64,000 nucleotides of DNA from Kineosporia succinea. Its GTDB lineage: Bacteria; Actinomycetota; Actinomycetes; Actinomycetales; Kineosporiaceae. The stretch covers positions 1,488,001 to 1,552,000 of the forward strand of contig NZ_JAUSQZ010000001.1 of assembly GCF_030811555.1 (NCBI RefSeq). The letters run 5' to 3'. The notes under the pieces were generated by a model. The model saw only the letters and a program-made list of their open reading frames with translations. It did no database searches and was not told where the DNA came from. The translations under genes were made by a program, and so were the position numbers. Positions within the stretch are counted from its first letter, which is position 1. Each line of letters opens with the position of its first letter. Shown here in pieces: positions 26,920 to 35,596 of this stretch.

Positions 26920-29900
26920 TCAGCGCTTGGTGCCCACCGTCGCCGCCGCCCTCACCGAGTTCAGCAGCACCGACTCGATGAACTCGCGCGCCCAGGTCAG
27001 CACCGCCACGTCACGCAGCGGCCGGCCACCGATGCGGGCCGTCGTCGGGCCCGGCACCAGCACCGTCTTGGTGGCGGGCTTGTCCTGCGTGCCCGGGTAG
27101 AGCCGGTGCAGCCGCATGCGGGCCGAGTCGGGCAGGTCGATCGGGCCGAACCGGATCGCCTTGCCCATCGTCGTGATCTCCGAGAGCCCCGCCTGCCGGG
27201 CCAGGATCCGCAGCCGGGCGACCTCGAGCAGGTTCGTGACCACGTCGGGCAGTGGGCCGTAACGGTCGACCAGCTCGGCCTTCACGGCGTCCAGCGCCTC
27301 GTCGGACGAGACCTCGGCCAGCTTGCGGTAGGCCTCCAGACGCAGCCGCTCGTCGGGCAGGTAGGCCGTGGGCAGGTGCGCGTCGACCGGGAGGTCGATC
27401 TTGACCTCCTGGTGCTCCTGCTCGTTCTCACCGCGGAACTCGGCCACGGCCTCGCCGACCAGCCGGATGTAGAGGTCGAACCCGACGCCCGCGATGTGCC
27501 CGGACTGCTCACCGCCGAGAAGGTTACCGGCGCCGCGGATCTCCAGGTCTTTCATCGCGACGCGCATACCGGCGCCCAGGTCGGTGTTCGCCGCGATGGT
27601 CTGCAGACGGTCGAGAGCCGTTTCGGTGAGGGGCTTCTCGCTCGGGTAGAGGAAGTAGGCGTAGGCCCGCTCCCGCCCTCGGCCGACCCGGCCGCGCAGC
27701 TGGTGCAGCTGCGAAAGGCCCATCATGTCGGCGCGTTCCAGGATCAGCGTGTTGGCGTTGGAGATGTCCAGGCCGGTCTCGATGATGGTCGTGCAGACCA
27801 GCACGTCGAAGCGCTTCTCCCAGAAGTCGACCATCACCTGCTCGAGCTGGTGCTCACCCATCTTGCCGTGGGCGGTGGCGATGCGGGCCTCGGGCACCAG
27901 CTCGTGCAGCCGCGCGGCGGTGCGGTCGATCGACTCCACCCGGTTGTGGATGAAGAAGACCTGCCCCTCACGCAGCAGCTCACGCCGGATGGCGGCCGAG
28001 ATCTGCCGCTCGTCGTAACCCCCCACGAAGGTCAGCACCGGGTGCCGCTCCTCGGGAGGCGTGGCCAGCGTGGACATCTCACGGATTCCGGTGACGGCCA
28101 GCTCGAGTGTGCGCGGGATCGGCGTGGCGCTCATCGCCAGCACGTCGACGTTGGTGCGCAGCTGCTTCAGGCGCTCCTTGTGCTCGACGCCGAAGCGCTG
28201 CTCCTCGTCGATCACCACCAGGCCCAGGTCCTTGAACGTGATCTCGCCGGTGAGCAGCCGGTGGGTACCGATGACCACGTCGACCGAGCCGTCGGTGATG
28301 CCCTCCTTGACCGCGCGGGCCTCGGCCTCGCTCGAGAACCGGGACAGGCCCTTCACGTTCACCGGGAAGTTCACGTACCGCTCGACGAAGGTGTCGAGGT
28401 GCTGCTGCACGAGCAGCGTGGTCGGCACCAGCACGGCCACCTGCTTGCCGTCCTGCACCGCCTTGAACGCCGCCCGCACCGCGATCTCGGTCTTGCCGTA
28501 GCCGACGTCACCACAGATCAGCCGGTCCATCGGGACCGTCTTCTCCATGTCCTGCTTGACCTCGTCGATGGTGACCAGCTGGTCGGGCGTCTCCACGTAG
28601 GCGAAGGCGTCTTCCAGCTCGCGCTGCCAGGGCGTGTCGGGCCCGAACGCGTGGCCGCTCGTGGCCATCCGCGCCGAGTAGAGCTGGATCAGCTCGCCGG
28701 CGATCTGCTTGACCGCCTTGCGGGCCCGGCCCTTGGTCTTGGCCCAGTCGGTGCCGCCGAGCTTGTTCAGCGTCGGCTGCTCGCCGCCCACGTAGCGGGT
28801 GACCTGGTCGAGCGCGTCGGTGGGCACGAACAGCCGGTCGCCCGGCTGGCCCCGCTTGCTCGGCGCGTACTCGATCACCAGGTACTCGCGGGTGGCCCCG
28901 CCGACCGTGCGCTGCACCAGCTCCACGAACTTGCCCACGCCGTGCTGCTCGTGCACCACGTTGTCGCCGGTGGTGAGCTGCATCGGGTCGACGACGTTCT
29001 TGCGCCGCGCGGGCATGCGGCGCATGTCCTTGGTGGTGGTGCCGGGCGCCGACCCACCGGTCAGGTCGGTCTCGGTGAGCACCGCGAACTGCTGCGCCGG
29101 GGCGATGAAACCCTGCCCCAGACGGCCGGTCCCGACCGCGGCGACCGAGGGCGCGGGAGGCTCGTCCAGCGATTCGACCGTCACCGCGGCCAGGTCGGCC
29201 TCGGTCAGCATCTCGACCACGCGCCGGGCCAGGCCGCCGCCCTCGGTGATCACGGCGACCCGCCAGCCGTCGTGCAGCCAGCGGCCGATGTCCGCGATGG
29301 CCCGCTCCCGGTCGCCGCGGTACGGCTCGGGGGCGTTGATCTCGGGCACCAGGACGACCGCGCCCTCGTCACCCTCGTCGTGCGCCGCCTGCCCGGTCTC
29401 GTCCAGGCCGAACGGCGAGATCGTCCACCAGGGCAGGCCCTGCTTGAGGGCGTGGGCGCGCACGTCGGCCAGCGTCCAGAACGAGCCGGTGCCCAGGACC
29501 GGCTCCAGGTCGACCGGCACCGCGCTGCCCGCGGCCGCGCTCAGCCAGCTCGCCTGCAGGAACTCCTCGCTGGTGGCGACCAGGTCGTGGGCCCGGGCCC
29601 GGATGCGCTCGGGGTCGGCCAGCACCACGTGGGTGCCCTCCGGCAGCACGTCGAGCACCGACTCCATCGCGTCGACCAGCACCGGGGTCAGCGACTCCAT
29701 GCCCTCGACGGCGACGCCGGCCGCGACCTTGCCGAGCAGGTCGGCCACGCCGGGCAGGCGCTCGGCGAGATCGGCCGCCTTCAGCTTCACCGAGTCGGTC
29801 AGCAGCAGTTCCCGGCACGGCGGGGCCCACAGCCCGCTCTCGGCGACCTGCAGCGAGCGCTGGTCGGCCACCGCGAAGTAACGGATCTCCTCGACCTCGT

Positions 29901-30528
29901 CGCCCCAGAACTCCACCCGCAGCGGATGCTCCTCGGTGGGCGGGAAGACGTCGAGGATGCCGCCGCGCACGGCGAACTCGCCGCGCCGCTCGACCAGGTC
30001 GGTGCGGCTGTAGGCCGCGGCGGCGAGGCGCTCCACGACGTCGGTGAGCTCGGCCTCCTGGCCCTGGTGCAGGGCCACCGGCTCGAGGTCGCCGAGACCG
30101 GCCACCACGGGCTGCAGCACCGCCCGCACCGGGGCGACGACGACCCGCACCGGGCCGTGCTCGTCGGTCTCCGGGTGGGCGAGGCGGCGCAGCACCGCGA
30201 TCCGGCGGCCCACGGTGTCGCTGCGCGGGCTCAGACGCTCGTGCGGCAGCGTCTCCCAGGCCCCGAACTCGGCCACGGTGTGCTCGGGCAGGAAACAGCG
30301 CAGGGCCGCGGCCAGGTCTTCGGCCTCCCGGCCGGTGGCGGTCACCGCCAGGACCGGGCGGGCGGCCCCCGCGGGCGCGTCGCCGGCCAGCGCGGCGACC
30401 AGGGGTGCGCGCAGGCCGGGCGGGCCGGTGAGGTCGAGCAGGGGCTCGCCGCCCTCCCGGGCGATCCGCAGAACATCGTTCACGGCGCGGTCGGCGGCGA
30501 GCAGGTCGAGGATTCCGGTGAGGCTCAT
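26920..30528 (-). CDS. mfd: transcription-repair coupling factor Mfd
   Basis: DNA translocase that releases RNA polymerase stalled at lesions and recruits UvrA. The ATG at 30528 with GGAG gives 1202 residues. Seen in order: the UvrB-like N-terminal region (GPPGLRAPLVAAL, GGILDVFPPTEEHPLRVEFWGDEVEEIR), the RNA polymerase interaction domain (GDNVVHEQHGVGKFVEL), the RecG-like helicase core with Walker A-like GDVGYGKTEIAVRAAF and DEEQRFGV box, the helicase C part (ERADMMGLSQLHQLRGRVGRGRERAYAYF), and the C-terminal TRCF domain. All key motifs are present. mazG follows in the conserved order after the lipoprotein gene. Confidence 0.98.
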   Translation of the reverse strand: MSLTGILDLLAADRAVNDVLRIAREGGEPLLDLTGPPGLRAPLVAALAGDAPAGAARPVLAVTATGREAEDLAAALRCFLPEHTVAEFGAWETLPHERLSPRSDTVGRRIAVLRRLAHPETDEHGPVRVVVAPVRAVLQPVVAGLGDLEPVALHQGQEAELTDVVERLAAAAYSRTDLVERRGEFAVRGGILDVFPPTEEHPLRVEFWGDEVEEIRYFAVADQRSLQVAESGLWAPPCRELLLTDSVKLKAADLAERLPGVADLLGKVAAGVAVEGMESLTPVLVDAMESVLDVLPEGTHVVLADPERIRARAHDLVATSEEFLQASWLSAAAGSAVPVDLEPVLGTGSFWTLADVRAHALKQGLPWWTISPFGLDETGQAAHDEGDEGAVVLVPEINAPEPYRGDRERAIADIGRWLHDGWRVAVITEGGGLARRVVEMLTEADLAAVTVESLDEPPAPSVAAVGTGRLGQGFIAPAQQFAVLTETDLTGGSAPGTTTKDMRRMPARRKNVVDPMQLTTGDNVVHEQHGVGKFVELVQRTVGGATREYLVIEYAPSKRGQPGDRLFVPTDALDQVTRYVGGEQPTLNKLGGTDWAKTKGRARKAVKQIAGELIQLYSARMATSGHAFGPDTPWQRELEDAFAYVETPDQLVTIDEVKQDMEKTVPMDRLICGDVGYGKTEIAVRAAFKAVQDGKQVAVLVPTTLLVQQHLDTFVERYVNFPVNVKGLSRFSSEAEARAVKEGITDGSVDVVIGTHRLLTGEITFKDLGLVVIDEEQRFGVEHKERLKQLRTNVDVLAMSATPIPRTLELAVTGIREMSTLATPPEERHPVLTFVGGYDERQISAAIRRELLREGQVFFIHNRVESIDRTAARLHELVPEARIATAHGKMGEHQLEQVMVDFWEKRFDVLVCTTIIETGLDISNANTLILERADMMGLSQLHQLRGRVGRGRERAYAYFLYPSEKPLTETALDRLQTIAANTDLGAGMRVAMKDLEIRGAGNLLGGEQSGHIAGVGFDLYIRLVGEAVAEFRGENEQEHQEVKIDLPVDAHLPTAYLPDERLRLEAYRKLAEVSSDEALDAVKAELVDRYGPLPDVVTNLLEVARLRILARQAGLSEITTMGKAIRFGPIDLPDSARMRLHRLYPGTQDKPATKTVLVPGPTTARIGGRPLRDVAVLTWAREFIESVLLNSVRAAATVGTKR

Positions 30529-30906
30529 GGCTCCGGGGCTACGGCGGGGATGTGGGGCGATTTTCGAACAGCACAACGCGCCGGACTGCACGAGCAGTCC
30601 GGGCCGTTGTCAGCTTACGGCGAATTCCGGTCGGGGGCGTGATGGGCGCCGAAGTGCCACCCGGGGTGATTTCCGCAGGCCATCAGCCCGAACGCGGATT
30701 TAGGCGACACCTGGAGGGCATAGATATGCGTTCGACACCGCACTGTGGTGGCAAGGAGAATTTCTGGGATCTGGCGCAAATCCGGCCGACTCATAAAATG
30801 ATCCGGATCCGGAAACGCACACCGGCACGGGGCCGGGATTCCGGCGGGTCGATTCCCGCGGGGTAACTCGCGGGAGAACGACGCTGGGCATCTGTGGAGG
30901 GGGCAC
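30529..30906. promoter_or_regulatory. divergent region between mfd and the transposase-like gene
   Basis: 378 bases of lower GC than the surroundings, especially 30750-30810. It must hold the mfd promoter and that of the rightward transposase-like gene. It contains the possible 46-codon ORF listed separately. I see no inverted repeats of the kind that would bound an insertion sequence. Confidence 0.4.
30726..30866 (+). CDS. possible 46-residue ORF (weak)
   Basis: An ATG preceded by CTGGAGGGCATAGAT (reasonable Shine-Dalgarno) opens a 46-codon frame ending 40 bases before the transposase-like gene. The product would be basic (KMIRIRKRTPARGRD) and has no recognised relatives. Codon bias is weak because the region is AT-richer. 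It could be a leader ORF or chance. Confidence 0.25.
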   Translation: MRSTPHCGGKENFWDLAQIRPTHKMIRIRKRTPARGRDSGGSIPAG

Positions 30907-32088
30907 GTGCACGATCCCGCGTACGAGAGATCACTGAAGGTCGTCTACGATCGGATCGCACACAATTTCAGTCGCGCCGAACCGCGCAAGCGCGCCTGGA
31001 ACTATCTCGTCGACCTTCCCAGAGCCCATTCGGCCGGTCTACGACGAGGCGAGACGGTCGGTCACTATTCCGGGGAAATCCGCGCGGACGGGGTGCAGCG
31101 CCTGCTCACCTCCGCCCGGTGGGACGAGTTCTCGGTGCGCGAAGAGCTGCGCGCCATCGCGATTCAGGCCGGGGGTCGCACCGGGGGCACCCTCTTCCTC
31201 ACCGAGATCGCCTTCCCCAAGAAGGGCCGCAACGCGGTAGCGGTCGAACGTCAGTACAGTCACGACACCCAGCGCGTCGAGAACTGCCAGATCGGGCTGC
31301 TGCTCTTCTATCTGACCGCCGACCGGCAGGCATTCCTGATCGACTCTGAGCTCTATCTGCCGCCGTCCTGGGTGAGCGACCCCAAACGTCGTGAGCAGGC
31401 GCAGATCCCGCCCGAAGTGGTTTACCGGAGCAAGTCCGCGATCGGGGCCGAGATGATTCGGCGGGCCTGGGAAAGCTCGATCCGGCCGGTCTGGGTGGCA
31501 TGCAATCTGGTGTGCACCGAGAAGGCCATCATTCACCGGCAGTTACGGCGTTACGGGGTTCAGCACCTGGTCGCGGGCAGTGCCGGCGAGATGCAGGCGG
31601 GCGGGGCGGGGCGGGTGCTCACCGACGAGTCGGCGCCGAACGGCTCGGCGAGCGGTACCGTCCCCGGCCACGAGATGCTCCAGCTGCGCAACACCGTGCT
31701 GCACCGCTTCTCCAGTCGGGGCAGCGATCCGGCCCGCATCGAGATGTCCTACCTGATGCTGTCCGGCACCAGCCGCAACGCCCGGGCGCGGTCGTACTAC
31801 ACGGCCTACCTCAGACCTCACGCCGGTCTCACCGAGGTGGTCCCGATCGTGCAGCTGATCGAGGGCGCGGCCGCGCACTGCCGGGCGGTCAAGCAGAAGA
31901 CCGGCCTGGGTCACTACGAGGTGCGCAGCTGGCGGGGGTGGTACCGGCACGTCACGCTCGCCTCGGCGGCGCAGATGGCGCTGGAGCTGGCCCGGCACGA
32001 CAACTCGGGCGATCTGCGCCCGCAGTACATCGAGCTGCGCGACGTCGCGTACTCGACGTCGGGCGCGAAGGGGCAGACCGCGGTTTAG
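30907..32088 (+). CDS. IS701-like transposase homologue with altered DDE residues
   Basis: Full-length relative of IS701-family (DDE_5) transposases, 393 residues, GTG start with GGAGG. Family landmarks are intact: RAEPRKRAWNYL near the N-terminus, FPKKGRNAVAVERQYS, RVENCQIGLLLFY, SELYLPPSWVSDPKRR and GHYEVRSWRGWYRHVTLA, which holds the catalytic Glu. The first catalytic Asp (normally VVDETGFxKKG) is Thr99 in FLTEIAFPKKG, and the second (normally WVxxDEVYG) is Asn200 in WVACNLVC. Transposition is therefore unlikely. No terminal inverted repeats, target duplication or frameshift is visible, so the gene looks retained as a host protein, perhaps DNA-binding. It contains a rare TTA leucine codon at 31543-31545. 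Confidence 0.85.
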   Translation: MHDPAYERSLKVVYDRIAHNFSRAEPRKRAWNYLVDLPRAHSAGLRRGETVGHYSGEIRADGVQRLLTSARWDEFSVREELRAIAIQAGGRTGGTLFLTEIAFPKKGRNAVAVERQYSHDTQRVENCQIGLLLFYLTADRQAFLIDSELYLPPSWVSDPKRREQAQIPPEVVYRSKSAIGAEMIRRAWESSIRPVWVACNLVCTEKAIIHRQLRRYGVQHLVAGSAGEMQAGGAGRVLTDESAPNGSASGTVPGHEMLQLRNTVLHRFSSRGSDPARIEMSYLMLSGTSRNARARSYYTAYLRPHAGLTEVVPIVQLIEGAAAHCRAVKQKTGLGHYEVRSWRGWYRHVTLASAAQMALELARHDNSGDLRPQYIELRDVAYSTSGAKGQTAV

Positions 32089-32101
32089 ATCAATGGTCGA
32101 C

Positions 32102-32137
32102 GCGTCGGTGACCTTCCGATCGGAAGGTCACCGACGC
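32102..32137. terminator. 36-bp perfect palindrome between convergent genes
   Basis: Arms GCGTCGGTGACCTTCCGA and its exact complement, effectively a 16-bp stem with a tiny loop, 13 bases past the transposase-like stop and 55 before the stop of the leftward gene. Likely a bidirectional terminator. Confidence 0.8.
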
Positions 32138-32192
32138 TGGCGGCACCTCCCCGGGCCGAAGGTCCAGGGGGACCACCATTTGAAAAGCCCGG

Positions 32193-33236
32193 CTAGCGCA
32201 GCGGCGTGTGCGCGGGATCGACCCGCTCACCCTCGCGCACCGGCCCGGGCGGCGTGCCGTCACCGAACGGACGGCCCCCGAGCTGCTCGCGGTGGTGCGG
32301 CGTGAGCCAGTTGTCGAGGTTCGGCCCGGCCGGGACGATCTGGGTCGGGTTGATGTCTTCGTGCACCACGTAGTAGTGCCGCTTGATGTGGTCGAAGTCG
32401 ACCGTGTCGCCGAAACCCGGGGTCTGGAACAGGTCGCGCGCGTAGCCCCACAGCGCCGGGAACTCGATCAGTTTCTGCCGGTTGGTCTTGAAGTGCCCGT
32501 GGTACACCGGGTCCCAGCGCACCAGCGTGGTGAACAGCCGCACGTCGGCCTCGGTGATCGTGTCCCCCACCAGGAACCGCTGGCCGGTCAGGCGCTCCTC
32601 GAGCCAGTCCATCGCGGTGAACAGGCGGTCGTAGGCCTTCTCGTAGGCCTCCTGGCTGCCTGCGAAACCGCAGCGGTAGACGCCGTTGTTGACCTCGGTG
32701 AACACCCGGCGGGCGACCGTGTCGATCTCGTCACGCAGGGGCTCGGGGTACAGCTGCGGGGCCCCCTCGCGGTGGTACTGCGCCCACTCGGTCGAGAAGT
32801 CGAGCGTGATCTGCGCGTAGTCGTTGGTGACGACCTGGCCCGTCGGCACGTCGACCACCGCGGGCACGGTGATGCCGCGCGGGTAGTCGGGGAACCGGGC
32901 GAAGTAGGCGTCCTGGATGCGCTCGATGCCCAGCACCGGGTCGACGCCGCCCGGGTCGAGGTCGAACGTCCAGCTGCGACGGTCGTGAGTGGGCCCGGTG
33001 ATGCCCATCGAGATCGCGTCCTCGAGGCCCAGGAGCCGGCGCACGATGATCGTGCGGTTGGCCCACGGGCAGGCGCGAGCAGCCACGAGCCGGTAGCGCC
33101 CCGCCTCCACCGGGTAACCGTCGGCACCGTCCCGCGTGATGCGGGTGGTGATGTAGTTGGTGTCCCGGGTGAATTCCTGGCCGCTGGTGATGTAGGCACC
33201 GGCCGTCGACGTCTCTGCGTTCTGATCGTTGCTCAC
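32193..33236 (-). CDS. glutathionyl-hydroquinone reductase-like GST (Xi class)
   Basis: Member of the ECM4/YqjG family of thiol transferases that reduce glutathionyl-hydroquinones. From the GTG at 33236 it has 347 residues. The thioredoxin-fold N-terminus carries the catalytic Cys in ARACPWANRTIIVRR (CPWA motif) and the cis-Pro ITVPAVVD; the helical C-terminal domain has GQRFLVGDTITEADVRLFTTLVRWDPVY and the YVVHEDINPT segment. Actinomycetes generally use mycothiol, so the natural thiol may differ. An in-frame ATG lies 15 bases upstream, but neither start has a well-spaced Shine-Dalgarno. It is divergent from the TauE/SafE permease with a 105-base gap. Confidence 0.9.
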   Translation of the reverse strand: MSNDQNAETSTAGAYITSGQEFTRDTNYITTRITRDGADGYPVEAGRYRLVAARACPWANRTIIVRRLLGLEDAISMGITGPTHDRRSWTFDLDPGGVDPVLGIERIQDAYFARFPDYPRGITVPAVVDVPTGQVVTNDYAQITLDFSTEWAQYHREGAPQLYPEPLRDEIDTVARRVFTEVNNGVYRCGFAGSQEAYEKAYDRLFTAMDWLEERLTGQRFLVGDTITEADVRLFTTLVRWDPVYHGHFKTNRQKLIEFPALWGYARDLFQTPGFGDTVDFDHIKRHYYVVHEDINPTQIVPAGPNLDNWLTPHHREQLGGRPFGDGTPPGPVREGERVDPAHTPLR

Positions 33237-33329
33237 GCAACTATTGTGCATCCCCCCTGGCCGGAGCGCGACCGGCGTGACTCTCGTAACCCTCCTTTCA
33301 CCGGACTGTGCAGGTTCTTCTCTAGCTTT

Positions 33330-33335
33330 TATAGT
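33330..33335 (+). promoter_or_regulatory. -10 box of a leaderless promoter for the TauE/SafE gene
   Basis: TATAGT stands six bases before the ATG (33342), so transcription should begin at or next to the start codon. No Shine-Dalgarno is present. A weak -35 (TGTGCA) lies 17 bases upstream. Confidence 0.65.
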
Positions 33336-33341
33336 CACCCG

Positions 33342-34277
33342 ATGGACTTTGATCCGTTGATGGCCCTCGCGGCCTTCGGCATCGGCATCGTGGTGGGCCT
33401 GACCGGCATGGGCGGCGGCGCCCTGATGACCCCCGTGCTCGTGCTGTTCTTCGGCGTCACGCCGATGGCCGCGATCTCCAGCGACCTGGTCGCGGCGGCG
33501 GTGATGAAGCCCGTCGGGTCGTGGGTGCACCTGCGGCGCGGCACCGTGAACCTCTCGCTCGTGGGCTGGCTCTGCCTGGGCTCGGTGCCGGCGGCGTTCG
33601 GCGGGGTGCTGGTGGCGCGGGCGTTCGGCAGCGGTGAGTCGGTGCAACACGGCATCAAGATCGCGCTCGGCGTGGCCCTGGTGATCGCGGCGGCCGGGCT
33701 CGGGATCCGGGCCTACCAGAAGCTGGTGGAACAGGCCGCGCAGCGCGACGGCGTGGTCCCGGTGATCGACGAGGAGACCCCGGTGACCGCCCGCCCGGTG
33801 CCCACCGTGCTGGTCGGCATCCTCGGCGGGCTGATCGTCGGCATCACCTCGGTGGGCTCCGGCTCGCTCATCATCATCGCGCTGATGGCCCTCTACCCCA
33901 CCCTGAAGGCCGCCCAGCTCGTCGGCACCGACCTGTTCCAGGCTGTGCCGCTGGTGTTCTCGGCCGCGATCGGGCACATCCTCTTCGGCGACTTCCACCT
34001 CGACCTCACGCTGGCCCTGATCGTCGGCAGCGTGCCCGGGGCCTGGCTCGGCGCCCAGCTGTCCACCCGCCTGCCCGGCGGGCTGGTGCAGCGGGCCCTG
34101 GCGTTCGTGCTGCTGGCCTCGGCGCTGAAGATGTTCGGCGTGGGCAATCTCGAGACCGCTCTCGCGCTGGGCGCTTTCCTGGTGGTGACGCCGGTGGTGT
34201 GGATGTACCTGGTGCGCCGGCACGCGGTTTCGGCGCCCCCGTCGGATCGTGAGCCGACCACGTCCGGCGCCCACTGA
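33342..34277 (+). CDS. TauE/SafE family sulfite/anion permease
   Basis: A 311-residue membrane protein of the TauE/SafE family, with two homologous halves each opening with a Gly-rich motif: GLTGMGGGALMTPVLVLFFG (about 19-38) and GITSVGSGSLIIIALMALY (about 166-184). Eight or so hydrophobic segments are visible, with a cytoplasmic-type polar loop near residues 120-150. The family exports sulfite, sulfoacetate or related organosulfur anions. It converges on the cysQDN operon, so involvement in sulfur traffic is plausible but not proven. The ATG sits six bases behind a TATAGT box, which implies a leaderless mRNA. Confidence 0.9.
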   Translation: MDFDPLMALAAFGIGIVVGLTGMGGGALMTPVLVLFFGVTPMAAISSDLVAAAVMKPVGSWVHLRRGTVNLSLVGWLCLGSVPAAFGGVLVARAFGSGESVQHGIKIALGVALVIAAAGLGIRAYQKLVEQAAQRDGVVPVIDEETPVTARPVPTVLVGILGGLIVGITSVGSGSLIIIALMALYPTLKAAQLVGTDLFQAVPLVFSAAIGHILFGDFHLDLTLALIVGSVPGAWLGAQLSTRLPGGLVQRALAFVLLASALKMFGVGNLETALALGAFLVVTPVVWMYLVRRHAVSAPPSDREPTTSGAH

Positions 34278-34296
34278 CGTCCCCCGTTGAGAACTG

Positions 34297-34328
34297 AGGG
34301 CCCGGCCGGAAAGATCCGGCCGGGCCCT
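34297..34328. terminator. bidirectional hairpin between permease and cysN
   Basis: A 14-bp stem (AGGGCCCGGCCGGA and its complement) with loop AAGA lies between the stop codons of the rightward permease and leftward cysN. Confidence 0.88.
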
Positions 34329-34343
34329 GCGTTCTCGTAGCCC

Positions 34344-35594
34344 TCAGTCGGCCGAGGTGATCATCCCGGCGCCGACCGTGCGGTTGGTGTTCTCGTCGAT
34401 CAGGATGAACCCACCGGTCTCGCGGTTGCGGCTGTACTCGTCGCACAGCAGCGGCTGCGTGGTGCGCAGGCGGATGCGGCCGATGTCGTTGAGGTTCAGC
34501 TCCGTCGCACCCAGGTCACGGTGCAGCGTGTTCACGTCGAGCCGGTACTCCAGGTCTTTCACCATGGCCCGGGCACTGCGCGTGGTGTGCTTGATGCCGA
34601 GCTTGCGCCCAGGCCGCAGTGCGTCTTCCGACATCCAGCAGATCATCGCGTCGATGTTCTGCGCCGCCTTGGGGGCGTTCTGCGGGCGGCAGATCATGTC
34701 GCCCCGCGAGATGTCGATCTCGTCGTTCAGCCGCACCGTGACCGCCATCGGCGGGAACGCCTCGGCCACCGGGCCGTCGGCGGTCTCCACCGAGGCCACC
34801 GTGCTGGTGAAACCCGAGGGCAGGACCATGATCTGGTCGCCGGCCTTGATCGTGCCGCTGGCCACCGTGCCCGCGTAACCCCGGTAGTCGGGGTACTGCG
34901 AGCTCTGCGGGCGGATCACGTACTGCACCGGGAACCGCACGTCGATCAGGTTGCGGTCGCTGGAGACGTGCACGTGCTCCAGGTGGTGCAGCAGCGAAGG
35001 CCCTTCGTACCACGGCATGTTCGCGGACCGGGTGACGATGTTGTCGCCCTTGAGCGCGGACAGCGGGATCGTGGTCAGGTCGGTGACGTTGAGTTTGTCG
35101 GCGAACCGGGCGAACTCGTCGTGGATCTCCTCGAAGACCTTCTGCGAGTAGTCGACCAGGTCCATCTTGTTCACCGCGAGCACCAGGTGCGGCACGCGTA
35201 GGAGACTGGCCAGGAACGCGTGCCGGCGGCTCTGCTCGACCAGGCCCTTACGGGCGTCGACCAGGATGATCGCCAGGTCGGCGGTGGAGGCACCGGTGAC
35301 CATGTTGCGCGTGTACTGGATGTGCCCGGGAGTGTCGGCGATGATGAATTTACGCCGGGGCGTGGCGAAGTAGCGGTAGGCCACGTCGATCGTGATGCCC
35401 TGCTCGCGCTCGGCCCGCAGGCCGTCGGTGAGCAGCGCCAGGTTCACGTAGTCGTCGCCCTTGGCCGTGCTGGCCGCCTCGACCGCACTCAGCTGGTCTT
35501 CGAAGATCGACTTCGAGTCGAACAGGAGCCGCCCGATGAGGGTGCTCTTGCCGTCGTCCACCGATCCGGCGGTGGCGAAACGCAACATGTCCAC
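34344..35594 (-). CDS. cysN: sulfate adenylyltransferase subunit 1 (GTPase)
   Basis: GTP-hydrolysing large subunit of ATP sulfurylase; with CysD it makes APS from sulfate and ATP. The 416-residue protein has the EF-Tu-like G motifs GSVDDGKST, DTPGH and NKMDL, the switch GITIDVAYRYF, and beta-barrel domains II and III ending in GFILIDENTNRTVGAGMI. It lacks the C-terminal CysC fusion found in M. tuberculosis CysNC, so PAPS would need a separate kinase such as the one at 6.5 kb. Two bases separate it from cysD. Confidence 0.97.
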   Translation of the reverse strand: MDMLRFATAGSVDDGKSTLIGRLLFDSKSIFEDQLSAVEAASTAKGDDYVNLALLTDGLRAEREQGITIDVAYRYFATPRRKFIIADTPGHIQYTRNMVTGASTADLAIILVDARKGLVEQSRRHAFLASLLRVPHLVLAVNKMDLVDYSQKVFEEIHDEFARFADKLNVTDLTTIPLSALKGDNIVTRSANMPWYEGPSLLHHLEHVHVSSDRNLIDVRFPVQYVIRPQSSQYPDYRGYAGTVASGTIKAGDQIMVLPSGFTSTVASVETADGPVAEAFPPMAVTVRLNDEIDISRGDMICRPQNAPKAAQNIDAMICWMSEDALRPGRKLGIKHTTRSARAMVKDLEYRLDVNTLHRDLGATELNLNDIGRIRLRTTQPLLCDEYSRNRETGGFILIDENTNRTVGAGMITSAD

Positions 35595-35596
35595 GA

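Noticed and set aside
26869-30642. 1257-codon open frame on the plus strand opposite mfd
   Set aside because: Antisense shadow of mfd caused by GC-rich codon bias; rich in Arg, His, Leu and Val with no domain sense, while the minus strand encodes a complete Mfd.
30529-32192. A complete insertion sequence around the transposase-like gene
   Set aside because: No matching terminal inverted repeats or target-site duplication seen on either side, and the catalytic residues are altered.
32208-33341. N-terminal extension of the TauE/SafE gene to 689 residues
   Set aside because: The extension is antisense to the glutathionyl-hydroquinone-reductase-like gene; the true start at 33342 has a leaderless promoter and fits the family.
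33237-34274. N-terminal extension of the GST-like gene to 693 residues
   Set aside because: The extra part is antisense to the permease gene, and the family begins near residue 1 of the 33236 start.
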